DNA of 44,373 nucleotides from Thermoleophilia bacterium (GTDB lineage: Bacteria; Actinomycetota; Thermoleophilia; Solirubrobacterales; 70-9): the NCBI GenBank assembly GCA_016649905.1, contig JAENWU010000007.1, positions 1-44,373 of the forward strand. Reading direction: 5' to 3'. Each line of letters begins with the position of its first letter. The stretch's first letter is position 1. The position numbers and the translations under genes were made by a program. Below, piece by piece: positions 14,245 to 21,594 of the stretch. A model generated the notes under the pieces. It was given only the letters and a program-made list of their open reading frames with translations, had not been told where the DNA came from and did not search any database.

Positions 14245-14837
14245 CAGCCCCAGGACCCCGTGGCGGAGAAGGTGACGATGGCGAGCCCGGCGCCGAGGGC
14301 GATCGCGCCGAGGACGGCGGAGATTCGCAGGCCGGCGCCGGCCAGGCGCAGCTCGCGCGGACCCGCGCGGCGCCAGTCGGCAAGCGCGAGGCGCGGCAAC
14401 TCGAGGACGTGGCCGAGCACATGGATCGCCATGAAGCCGAGCCAGGCGAAGAAGCTGAGCTTGTGGAGGAAGACGAGCTCGCCGCTCGGCTCGCCGACCA
14501 GCAGCAGCGCGACGCCCGTGCCGAAGAGGGCGACGGTGGTAAAGACGACAGCGGGCGCCAGCAGCCTCAGGGCCGTCGGCGGGGGGCCGTTGCGAACGTA
14601 GGAGGCGCTGCCCAGGTAGTAACGGCCGAACCGGTACCCGGTGCTGGCGAGCTTCATCGCCACCGGTCCCAGCAGCAGGACCCCGATCAGGATGTGCTCC
14701 TCGCGCAGTTCGCCGATGAAGGGGATCGTCGCTCCCTCGGCCGCGAGCAGGACCAGGAGGACCGCTCCGAGAGCCGCGGTGAGCCGGCTGTTCCCGGCGA
14801 CCCCGTCGTGAATCTCTACCTGGGCTGAGTCGAACAC
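14244..14837 (-). CDS. b-type cytochrome-like membrane protein
   Basis: A 197-residue protein with about five hydrophobic spans, resembling the DUF4405/cytochrome b561-like group. Potential heme ligands are His in QVEIHDGVAGN, REEHILIGVLLLGP, VFLHKLSFFAW and MAIHVLGHVLEL. The HILIG and MAIHVLGH helices form the likely pair. The N-terminal HDGVAGNSRLTAALG is typical of these small cytochromes. It starts at ATG 14837, 34 bp after the histidine kinase stop, and its stop overlaps the next start by one base. Together with ApbE and the ferric-reductase-like protein it outlines a membrane electron-transfer unit. Confidence 0.72.
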   Translation of the reverse strand: MFDSAQVEIHDGVAGNSRLTAALGAVLLVLLAAEGATIPFIGELREEHILIGVLLLGPVAMKLASTGYRFGRYYLGSASYVRNGPPPTALRLLAPAVVFTTVALFGTGVALLLVGEPSGELVFLHKLSFFAWLGFMAIHVLGHVLELPRLALADWRRAGPRELRLAGAGLRISAVLGAIALGAGLAIVTFSATGSWG

Positions 14838-14871
14838 GCTGCCGATCTTCGACGCGGCCGCTGGGTGCTTC

Positions 14872-16020
14872 CTAAGGGCCGGGTGAGAGTTCTCTCATGC
14901 TCGGTTCGAACCCCGGCAGCTCGAAGGTGACCCGAGCGCCCCCGCGCGGTGAGGTCTCGACTCCGATCGCGCCCCCGTGGGCCTCGACTATCTCTCGCGA
15001 GATCGCCAGGCCGAGCCCGCTGCCCCCGGAATCCCGCCCGCGTGAGGACTCGAGCCGGTGGAAGCGATCGAAGACGCGACCCCGCTCCGCCGCCGGGATC
15101 CCCGGGCCGTCGTCGTCGACTCGCACGAGTAGGCGACCGCCGCTCGCGACCGCGCTCAGCCCCACCCGCCCCGAGTCGCCGGCGGCACGGCGGGCGTTGG
15201 CAAGGAGGTTGCGAACGACCTGGGCGATCTGGTCGGCGTCGAGGTTTATCGTGCCCGCCGCGAGCTCGCCCAGCTCGGCTTTCGAGGGGTCGGCGTTGGC
15301 GAGATCACGGAGGAAGGTCGATATCTCGATCGCCTTGTACCGAAACTCGGTCCGCTCTTCGAGGCGGGCCAGGGCCAAGAGGTCATCGACCAGGCGTTCG
15401 ACCCGGCGCATCTCGGCCAGAGCCAGGGCCTCGACCCGGCGCACGTTCTCCGGGCTCGGATCGTCTTCGCGCCCCAGCACTTCGAGCTGGCCGCGGATCG
15501 CGGCCAGCGGCGTCCGCAGCTCATGCGAGGCGTCGGAAACGAATTGCCGCTGCTGCGAGAAGGCGAGGTCGAGCCGATCCAGCATCTGGTTGAAGGCGGT
15601 TGTCAGCGTGCGCAGCTCCGGTGGTGCGCCCGCTTCTGGCGCCAGCCGCGGCGACAGGTCTCCGCCGCGGACTTCTGCGGCCGTCGTCGCCATGCGGCGC
15701 AGGGGAGAGGCGGTTCGCGCGGCCAGGAGGTAGCCGCCCCCCAGCGCCGCCACGAGGGCGATTGCGCCGACGAGGACGAAGGTGCGCTCGACCTCGGACT
15801 GGGCGTCGGCGATCGGCGAGATTCGCGATCCCCGCTCGCCGTTCTCGGCGCCGCCCTGCAGAGTCCGGTGCTCCCGGGCCTCCTCACGGTCGATCACCCG
15901 CGCCTCGTGGGTCATCTCGGCGCGGACGGCGACGAAGACGACAGCGAACGCCACCAGCACAATGGCCCCGATCGAGAGCGCCAGCCTGCTCCGCAGGCCA
16001 AGCCGTGACCAGGCGCTCAC
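14872..16020 (-). CDS. sensor histidine kinase (HAMP, HisKA, HATPase)
   Basis: A 382-residue membrane sensor kinase. The GTG start at 16020 overlaps the regulator stop in a GTGA, so the longer upstream frame is not used. TM1 is at about 14-33 and TM2 at about 80-100, enclosing a short 45-residue sensor loop. HAMP follows (ASPLRRMATTAAEVRGGDLS). The phosphorylated His is residue 166 in SDASHELRTPLAAI. ATP-binding boxes are N (VVRNLLANARRAA), G1 (DDDGPGIP), F (VFDRFHRL) and G2 (GGSGLGLAIS). It pairs with the OmpR regulator just upstream and lies 34 bp before the heme/flavin genes, so it probably controls that unit. The signal cannot be inferred from the short loop. Confidence 0.9.
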   Translation of the reverse strand: MSAWSRLGLRSRLALSIGAIVLVAFAVVFVAVRAEMTHEARVIDREEAREHRTLQGGAENGERGSRISPIADAQSEVERTFVLVGAIALVAALGGGYLLAARTASPLRRMATTAAEVRGGDLSPRLAPEAGAPPELRTLTTAFNQMLDRLDLAFSQQRQFVSDASHELRTPLAAIRGQLEVLGREDDPSPENVRRVEALALAEMRRVERLVDDLLALARLEERTEFRYKAIEISTFLRDLANADPSKAELGELAAGTINLDADQIAQVVRNLLANARRAAGDSGRVGLSAVASGGRLLVRVDDDGPGIPAAERGRVFDRFHRLESSRGRDSGGSGLGLAISREIVEAHGGAIGVETSPRGGARVTFELPGFEPSMRELSPGP

Positions 16021-16691
16021 TCGCGCTCCCGTAGCCGGTAGCCGGCGGAGCGCACGGTCTCGATCGGCGCCGGTGAGCCAGGCAGACCCAGTTTGCGGCG
16101 GAGATAGCCGATGTAGACGGAGACCAGGTTGGTCCCGGGATCGTGATCGGTCTCCCATACCGCGGCAAGTAGCTCGCGCTGTGAGCAGACGGCTCCGGGA
16201 TGGCGCATCAGGTAGGCGAGCAGGTCGGCTTCCCGCCCCGAGAGCGCCACCCTGTGTCCTTCGCGCTCGGCGCGCCGGGCGATCGGGTCGAGTCGGATCC
16301 CGGCGACCTCGAGGGCGGTTCCCGTTTCAGCGCCCGCCTGTCGCAGGTGCGCCCGTACCCTCGCCGCGAGCTCCTCGAAGGCGAAGGGCTTCGCAATGTA
16401 GTCGGTCGCGCCGGCATCGAGTCCCTCGATTCGGTCCTCGAGCTCGCCGCGAGCGGTGAGGACGATGACCGGCAGCGCCGGCCGCTCGCGGCGGATTGCC
16501 GCCAGCACGTCCATCCCGTTGCGGCCGGGCAACATCCAGTCGAGTACGACGAGGTCAACCGCGGCGCCAAGCGCCAACCGCTCGCCTTCGATCCCGTCCG
16601 CAGCGGTGCGGACCTCGAAGCCCTCGGCCATTAGTCCGCGCCGAACGAAGTCGGCGATCGCCGGCTCATCCTCGACGACAAGTATTTCCAC
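16017..16691 (-). CDS. OmpR/PhoB-family response regulator
   Basis: A 224-residue two-domain regulator. The receiver domain (1-115) has acidic residues VVEDE, the phosphorylated Asp51 in VVLDWMLPG, Thr in VLTARG and Lys in IAKPF. The C-terminal winged helix (about 128-222) reads VALSGREADLLAYLMRHPG and ends TVRSAGYRLRE, typical of the family. It begins at ATG 16691 and is the first gene of the operon RR-HK-cytochrome-small protein-ApbE-ferric reductase. It is therefore likely to be autoregulated together with its targets. The gap to the neighbouring MFS pseudogene stop is only 26 bp, so its promoter may lie inside that broken gene. Confidence 0.9.
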   Translation of the reverse strand: MEILVVEDEPAIADFVRRGLMAEGFEVRTAADGIEGERLALGAAVDLVVLDWMLPGRNGMDVLAAIRRERPALPVIVLTARGELEDRIEGLDAGATDYIAKPFAFEELAARVRAHLRQAGAETGTALEVAGIRLDPIARRAEREGHRVALSGREADLLAYLMRHPGAVCSQRELLAAVWETDHDPGTNLVSVYIGYLRRKLGLPGSPAPIETVRSAGYRLRERE

Positions 16692-16717
16692 GACACGATG
16701 CTAGTCCGCCCCTGACG

Positions 16718-18031
16718 TCAGTCGACTTCGACCAAGTGCGTGACGGGCGGCTGTCCGCCGCCCGCCCCCAGCTCCCGGACCTCGCGCTCCAGGGACAAGT
16801 CCGCCTGGGTCAGCCGTTCGTGCTGGCGCAGGTGCTCCTGCCAGGAGCGCACGTGAAAGGTCTCGACGAAGCGGTCGGGATCGGCGAGGTCGCTCTCGAG
16901 CACCCAGTCCACCGCCCCGTCGCGGAGGCGGACCTGGCGCAGCTCGCCCATCCGTGCGATGAAGGCCGCCGCATCGGCATGGGGCACTCGGTAGGGGACC
17001 GAGACCCGCACCCGCCCTGATGGGCTTGGCGAGGGGCCGGCGACGCGCGGCTCCGGCCAGAGCTTGACAGGGCCGCGGTCGGCCGCCTCCACCCGAGCGA
17101 GCGGCCAGCGTAGTCCCGCCAGCGGCACGAGGGCGAGGCCGGCCGCCGCGATGGTCAGCGTGGCGGACAGGCCGAGCCCCAGGGCGACGCCTCCCCAGAG
17201 CGCGCTGGAGATCGCCAGGCCGCCCTGGAAGACCAGCGTGTAGAGCGCGGTGGCCCGGCCGCGCACCCATTCGGGCACCGCCCGCTGCGCGGCGGTGTTC
17301 GTCATAGCCATCTGGGTGGTCCAGGCGGCGCCACCTAAAGCAAGTCCAAGGCAGACGATCAGGGGGTTGTGGACCTGGGCGAGTACGAGCGTTGCGACCG
17401 CGTAGCCGAGGGCAGCGACGACCAGCAGTCGATCCGAGGAGAGCTGAGCGCGGGCCCTGGCGATGCCGAAACCGGCCGCCACTGCGCCGGCGCCCATGCA
17501 GGCGAACAACGCCCCGTAGCCGCCGGCGCCCAGTCCGAGTTCAAGGCGAGCGACCTGGGGGAGGAGCGCCCAGAGCGCCCCGGCGAAAGCGACGAACGCG
17601 GCCGAGCGGGCCATCACTGCGCGCAGGTCAGGCGAATGGCGCGCGTAACGGAGCGCCGCCGCGGCGGCGGGCAGGACCCGCTCCGGGGGTGAGGTCCGCG
17701 GGGCGGGCTGCCGCCGCCAGCGTGTCAAGGCCACCAGCGCCATCGCCGCCGGCAGCTCTTTGGGCGGCACGAGCTCGGGAACGCTCGACTGCCAGGTGGG
17801 CAGGTAGCTCGCCAGGCCCATGCCGATCAGGAAGGTGAAGCCGAGCAGCACGGCCGGACCCGACCATCCCCGCCGCGGTCAAGGCCGCCAGGGCAGCGGC
17901 GACCGGGTCAGCTCCGTCATCAGCCAGGCGGCGCCAACGCTCTGCATCCAGGTGCCGGTATTGGCCGAGACGCTGCTCAGCCAGAGCAGGCGGAAGCCCG
18001 CGCGGTGCAGTGGATTAGCCGGCCGAGCCAT
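16718..18031 (-). pseudogene. MFS_3 (EntS-like) exporter with two internal deletions
   Basis: Parts of one transporter in two frames. The N-terminal 50 codons start at ATG 18031 (GFRLLWLSSVSANTGTWMQS, then VGAAWLMTELTRSPL) and run into TGA at 17879-17881. The remainder resumes in another frame with VLLGFTFLIGMGLASYLPTW. A second, in-frame loss fuses ELPAAMALVAL directly to TRWRRQPAP, where about 45-50 residues of membrane region are expected. The C-terminal half is well preserved, including the family's extra C-terminal ferredoxin-like domain (VPYRVPHADAAAFIARM and FVETFHVRSWQEHLRQHERL). It cannot make a full 12-span transporter. The start overlaps the neighbouring truncated dehydrogenase by 17 bases. 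Confidence 0.8.
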
Positions 18032-18782
18032 CGCGACGGTTTGCCTCGATGATGATCGCCGCCAGGTCCTCTTCGCCGTGGCCGCGGGAGATCGCGCCGC
18101 GCCAGCGGCTCTCGAGTGCCTCCGTCAACGGCAGCTCCACTCCCAGCTCGCGGGCGGCGTCCAGCGCCAGGGCGGTGTCCTTGAACGCGTGCCGCAGGGG
18201 GAAGCCGGGCGCGAAGTCGCCCGCGGTCATCGCCCGACCCTTGGCGACGGCGTAGGGCGAGGCCAGCGGACCGTCGGCGAAGACGTCGATGAACTCGTCC
18301 GGATCAAGGCCCAGCGCATCGCTCAGAGCTAGCGTCTCGGCCAACGCCTCGGTACTGGCCGCGAGCCAGTTGTTGAGCGTCACCTTCATCCGGGTGCCGT
18401 TGCCCGCCCGGCCGAGCCAGAACGTATGGCGACCGATCGCGTCGAAGATCGGCTGCACGCGCGAGCGGACGTTCTCAGGCCCTGAGGCGAGGACCACCAG
18501 CTCACCCACCTGGGCCGGGCCGGTGCTGCCGGAAACGGGCGCATCGACGAAGGCGATCTCGTCACCGGCGGCGCGCTCGGCCAGCCGTTCGATCCAGGTG
18601 ACCCCCACCGTGCCCATCTGGATCCAGATCGATCCGGGCACCAGTCCGCTCGCCGCACCGTCGGCGCCGTCGATCGTTTCGGCCGTCGCGGCGCCGTCGG
18701 CCAGCATCGTCAATACCACCCCCGCGTTCGAGGCGGCGGCGAGCGGGGACGGGGCGAGGGTGGCGCCGTCCTCGAATCGCTG
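18015..18782 (-). pseudogene. 6-phosphogluconate/3-hydroxyisobutyrate dehydrogenase-like, 5' truncated
   Basis: About 250 codons of an NAD(P)-dependent beta-hydroxyacid dehydrogenase. Visible family features are VVLTMLADGAAT, the substrate block FVDAPVSGSTGPAQVGELVVLASG, the catalytic Lys region NGTRMKVTLNNWLA, and the C-terminal FPLRHAFKDTALALDAA. The whole first nucleotide-binding segment with GxGxMG is missing. Similarity begins at FEDGATLAPSP near 18780, exactly where a plus-strand LysR fragment begins. The frame stays open further upstream, but those residues are Arg-rich antisense of the LysR gene. Without the Rossmann glycine motif it should not bind its cofactor. Confidence 0.82.
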
Positions 18783-19373
18783 ATTGCGGTCCGGCTGCCC
18801 GCGCTGCTGGCGCGTTTTCACTCCCTTCATCCCGCCATCGACATCAGGCTGCGGCAGGCGGGAACGACGGTGCTGTTGCGTGAGGTTCGTGAGGGAAGGT
18901 TGGAGCTGGCGTTCGCTTCGTTTCCCGCGACGCCGCCGGCGGGACTTGTCGGCCACGAGCTGCTCAACGAGACGATGATGCTGGCCTGCGGGCCCGACGA
19001 TCCCTTGGCCGAGCGCAATTCGGTCAGCCTTTCAAGCCTGCGGGATCAGGACTTCATCGACGGTTATCCGGAGTGGGGGATACGGATCGCCAACGACCGG
19101 GCGTTTGCGTCGGCGGGGGTCGAGCGCCACGTCGCCTTCGAGGTCAACGACATGCAGACCATGCTCGAGCTGGTCGCCCATGGACTCGGGGTCGCGATCG
19201 TCCCGCGATCGCTCGCGCCCCTCCGCACGCCGCTGCGTTTCGTCCGCCTACGCGGCAAGCCGCCCCGCTGGAATGTGACCCTTGCGGCGCCGGCGCACAT
19301 GGAACTCAGCGCGGCCAGCCGCGCATTCTTCGAGATGGTCGTCGGCGCTCGTCAGAGCGAGACCGCCGCGTGA
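18780..19373 (+). pseudogene. LysR-family regulator, DNA-binding domain lost
   Basis: The frame carries only the effector-binding domain of a LysR-type regulator: VRLPALLARFHSLHPAIDIR, LLREVREGRLELAFASFP, LNETMMLACGPDDPLAE, TMLELVAHGLGVAIVPRSLA and the end. The roughly 85-residue N-terminal winged helix is absent and no start codon or ribosome binding site precedes the homologous part. The fragment abuts the truncated dehydrogenase on the opposite strand. LysR genes are commonly divergent from their target, so one deletion probably removed both 5' ends and the shared promoter. Confidence 0.82.
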
Positions 19374-19412
19374 TCTGTGGACCCGGCTAACAGGTCGCTG
19401 CCCGTTGCGGGG

Positions 19413-20279
19413 CTAAGCGAGCCGCGGCACGGGCGTCCGCCACTTCGGCGTTCCCGGCATCAGGAGCGCCGAGAGGCAGACCATCGCGAAGGCGGTGATC
19501 TGCAGCGTGATCCCCAGCGGGCTGGGGGAGAGCGGGTCGCCGAAGACGAGCACGCCGCCGACGATCTGGGCGGCGTTTGCGACCAGGCCCATCAGGCCGA
19601 TCGTCTCGATCGCGCCGCCGAGCTGGAGCGCGGCGACCGCGACGTACTGGGCGAGCAGGCCGCAGACGATCGTCATTGCGACAAGCGGAGCGATCAGCAT
19701 GATCGAGTCCGCGCCAGCGCCGGTCAACGCCTTGATCGCGACCCCGGCGAGGGCGAAGAGCAGCCCGGCGAGCGAGGCGAGCAGGACTCCGCGCCGCTGC
19801 GCCAGTCGTTCGGCACGATGGCCCAGAGCCAGGCCAATAGCCAGCAGTACGAGGCCGCCCTCGAAGCTGAGAATGGCCGCGAGCGAGAACTCGGAATGGC
19901 TGCCGCTGAAGTTGGGGATCGTCAGGACGAGGAGGATGAGGCCGATACCGCCGATGAGCAGCGCCAGCCACTGGCGCCGCTCGACCCGGTGCCCGAAGAT
20001 TCGCTGCGACATCACCGCCAGCGTTACGGCGCCGCCGGCCAGGACCGCCTGTACGAGTGAGATCGGCGCCATCGAGAGCGCCGCGATATGGACCAGCCAG
20101 GCGAGTGCCGCCAGCCCCCAGCCCGCCGCAAACCAAGGCGAGGACGCGAGGCCGCGGATGCTCTGCAGCGGGCGTGCGAGGCGGACCGGTGTGGCGGCCT
20201 GGCAGCCCCGGTGCTTTAGCAGCGAGGCGAGGTTGGTCATCAGGGCGACCGCAACGGCGAGGGCGATTCCGAGCTCCAC
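19413..20279 (-). CDS. EamA/DMT-superfamily transporter
   Basis: A 288-residue membrane protein from GTG 20279, chosen because GAAGGAG lies five bases upstream. Longer starts would add a polar stretch. Eight to ten hydrophobic spans in two repeats are visible, for example ELGIALAVAVALMTNLASLL, SLVQAVLAGGAVTLAVM, the second-half AGVAIKALTGAGADSIM, and IGLMGLVANAAQIVGGVLVFG. The layout is that of small drug/metabolite transporters (EamA- or NIPA-like). The substrate is unknown. It is a single gene between the LysR remnant and a hairpin-rich intergenic region. Confidence 0.75.
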   Translation of the reverse strand: MELGIALAVAVALMTNLASLLKHRGCQAATPVRLARPLQSIRGLASSPWFAAGWGLAALAWLVHIAALSMAPISLVQAVLAGGAVTLAVMSQRIFGHRVERRQWLALLIGGIGLILLVLTIPNFSGSHSEFSLAAILSFEGGLVLLAIGLALGHRAERLAQRRGVLLASLAGLLFALAGVAIKALTGAGADSIMLIAPLVAMTIVCGLLAQYVAVAALQLGGAIETIGLMGLVANAAQIVGGVLVFGDPLSPSPLGITLQITAFAMVCLSALLMPGTPKWRTPVPRLA

Positions 20280-20515
20280 TGTGCTCCTTCTCGTGGGTGT
20301 GGGGAGATCCAGCGGCCCCACGCGACACACGAAGGAACGGAACCTCTCGGCTGGCTGCGAGCCAGGCCGGTCAGATCACGGTAGCAGCACGACTTAAAGC
20401 TCCGGACCGTTAAGCGAGGGGCGCCAGCAGTGCGCCGGCGCGAGCCCGGGGAGAAGAGGCGGTAGAGCCAGACCTGCTCCTGGCCCTCGGGTCGCGTGCC
20501 TCTTCGTAAGCGATT

Positions 20516-20544
20516 GGCGATCCGACTCCAACGTCCGGATCGCC
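20516..20544. repeat. perfect inverted repeat with 11-nt loop
   Basis: Nine-base perfect arms GGCGATCCG and CGGATCGCC with 11 bases between them. It could be an operator or an RNA hairpin in the 5' region of the STAS gene. There is no T tract to suggest a terminator. Confidence 0.5.
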
Positions 20545-20580
20545 TGGGCTCTAGCGCGTTGGGATCCTCGGCCGAAATCC

Positions 20581-20599
20581 CCAAAACGGGCTGTTTTGG
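20581..20599. repeat. inverted repeat CCAAAAC/GTTTTGG
   Basis: Seven-base perfect arms around the 5-base loop GGGCT, 37 bases after the previous repeat. A T run inside the right arm gives some terminator character on the plus strand, but the position upstream of STAS argues more for a regulatory site. Confidence 0.45.
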
Positions 20600-20747
20600 C
20601 CGCTCTCGCCCAGAGCGTTACTATCTTGGCAAGACACTTTGGGGTGAAACGCCGAGGTGTTTTGGCTGTACCGAGAGGCACGTGATCCGGCAGACGACTG
20701 GCGGATTTCGACGGGCTTTGACCACGAAGGGTTCTTTGGAGGCGCTG

Positions 20748-20774
20748 ATGACTCAGCTCGAATGGTTTGCATGA
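20748..20774 (+). CDS. 8-aa leader peptide coupled to the STAS gene
   Basis: ATG 20748 follows a GGAGG (20738-20742) with five-base spacing and encodes MTQLEWFA then TGA. The stop overlaps the STAS ATG at 20771 (ATGA). The STAS start itself has no ribosome binding site, so translation is probably coupled through this minigene. It could also be a relic of a shortened upstream gene. Confidence 0.45.
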   Translation: MTQLEWFA

Positions 20775-21118
20775 AGGTCTTCACGCTCACCGAGCTGGAT
20801 CTCGACGGCGGTCACCGCGAGATCGCCGTAGAAGGCGAGCTCGACCTGGCGGTTGCCGAGCAGTTGCAGGAAGCGCTAGCCCGCTCTGAAGCGGAACAGA
20901 CGCTGCTCGACTTCGAGGCTCTTGAGTTCATCGATTCGACCGGGATCGCGGTGATCGTTCAAGCCCACCAGCGCGCGGCCAAAGAGGGCCGCCGGGTCGT
21001 AGTGCATAGCCCTCGGGCCCAGGTCCTGCGGGTTCTTACGATCGCCGGCTTGACGGAGAACGGCCTGGTGATGCAGACCCGCGAGCAGGCGCTCTCGGCC
21101 ACCGCGCCGGCCAGCTAG
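20771..21118 (+). CDS. STAS-domain anti-anti-sigma factor-like protein
   Basis: A 115-residue single STAS domain of the SpoIIAA/RsbV type. Such proteins bind a serine-kinase anti-sigma factor and release an alternative sigma factor when unphosphorylated. The phosphorylation loop is intact: FEALEFIDSTGIAVIV, with Ser56 following the conserved Asp. The beta-strand block REIAVEGELDLAVAEQLQEAL and the C-terminal VLRVLTIAGLTENGLVMQ are typical. ATG 20771 is used; an in-frame ATG at 20762 is the alternative. No anti-sigma kinase or sigma factor lies nearby, so its partners are elsewhere. Confidence 0.88.
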   Translation: MKVFTLTELDLDGGHREIAVEGELDLAVAEQLQEALARSEAEQTLLDFEALEFIDSTGIAVIVQAHQRAAKEGRRVVVHSPRAQVLRVLTIAGLTENGLVMQTREQALSATAPAS

Positions 21119-21176
21119 CGAGCCGCAGCTCCCCTTGCGCGCGGGCCGACCCCAGAGGAGGGGTTAAGAGCCCAGC

Positions 21177-21471
21177 ATGATCGACCCCCAAGTCTCGGCA
21201 GTCGAGGGGCGAGCGGATTCGAAGTCCTCGTCCACATGTGCCGAGATCTCGCGCCAGATGGTCCGCCACGCCGGCCGAGCGAAAGCTCGTCACGCATGGC
21301 GAGCACCAGCGCCTACGCGACCTCCGCCTCTATTTCCAGCACGTCACTGAGAAGGAGTTCTGCGCGGTGATCGAAAATCTGCTGGACCGAGAGGTGAGGG
21401 CCTTCATCAGCGGGTTGGATACGACCCAGGACGTTTCGGCCGAGATCTTCTACCTCAAAAGCTCCAACTAG
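21177..21471 (+). pseudogene. DUF2294 gene with out-of-frame internal deletion
   Basis: ATG 21177 behind AGGAGGGG opens a frame reading MIDPQVSAVEGRAD and then CAEISRQMVRH, the start of a DUF2294 protein. The frame then turns into nonsense. From about 21268, one frame over, the C-terminal half resumes: TPAERKLVTHGEHQRLRDLR, then AVIENLLDREVRAFISGLDT and VSAEIFYLKS. The centre, about 35-40 codons including the GRGP segment, is missing. Function of the family is unknown. Confidence 0.7.
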
Positions 21472-21594
21472 GAACCCCCCTGTTAATCTCTGAGCGAGCA
21501 ACGAACATTCCGGTATTTGCGAATAGTGGCACCAGTCGGTGCCTTCGTTGTTATCGGAGCACAACGGGCTCGTACGCACGGGGTGCCAGTGAAC

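Larger units (their letters stand above)
20280..20747. other. hairpin-rich intergenic region between divergent genes
   Basis: About 470 bases without a supported gene, between the DMT transporter and the STAS gene. It contains two strong inverted repeats (20516-20544 and 20581-20599) and the upstream region of the STAS leader. No tRNA or riboswitch was recognised. Confidence 0.4.

Noticed and set aside
18782-18956. N-terminal extension of the truncated dehydrogenase
   Set aside because: The open frame continues but encodes Arg-rich residues antisense to the LysR gene and contains no Rossmann glycine motif.
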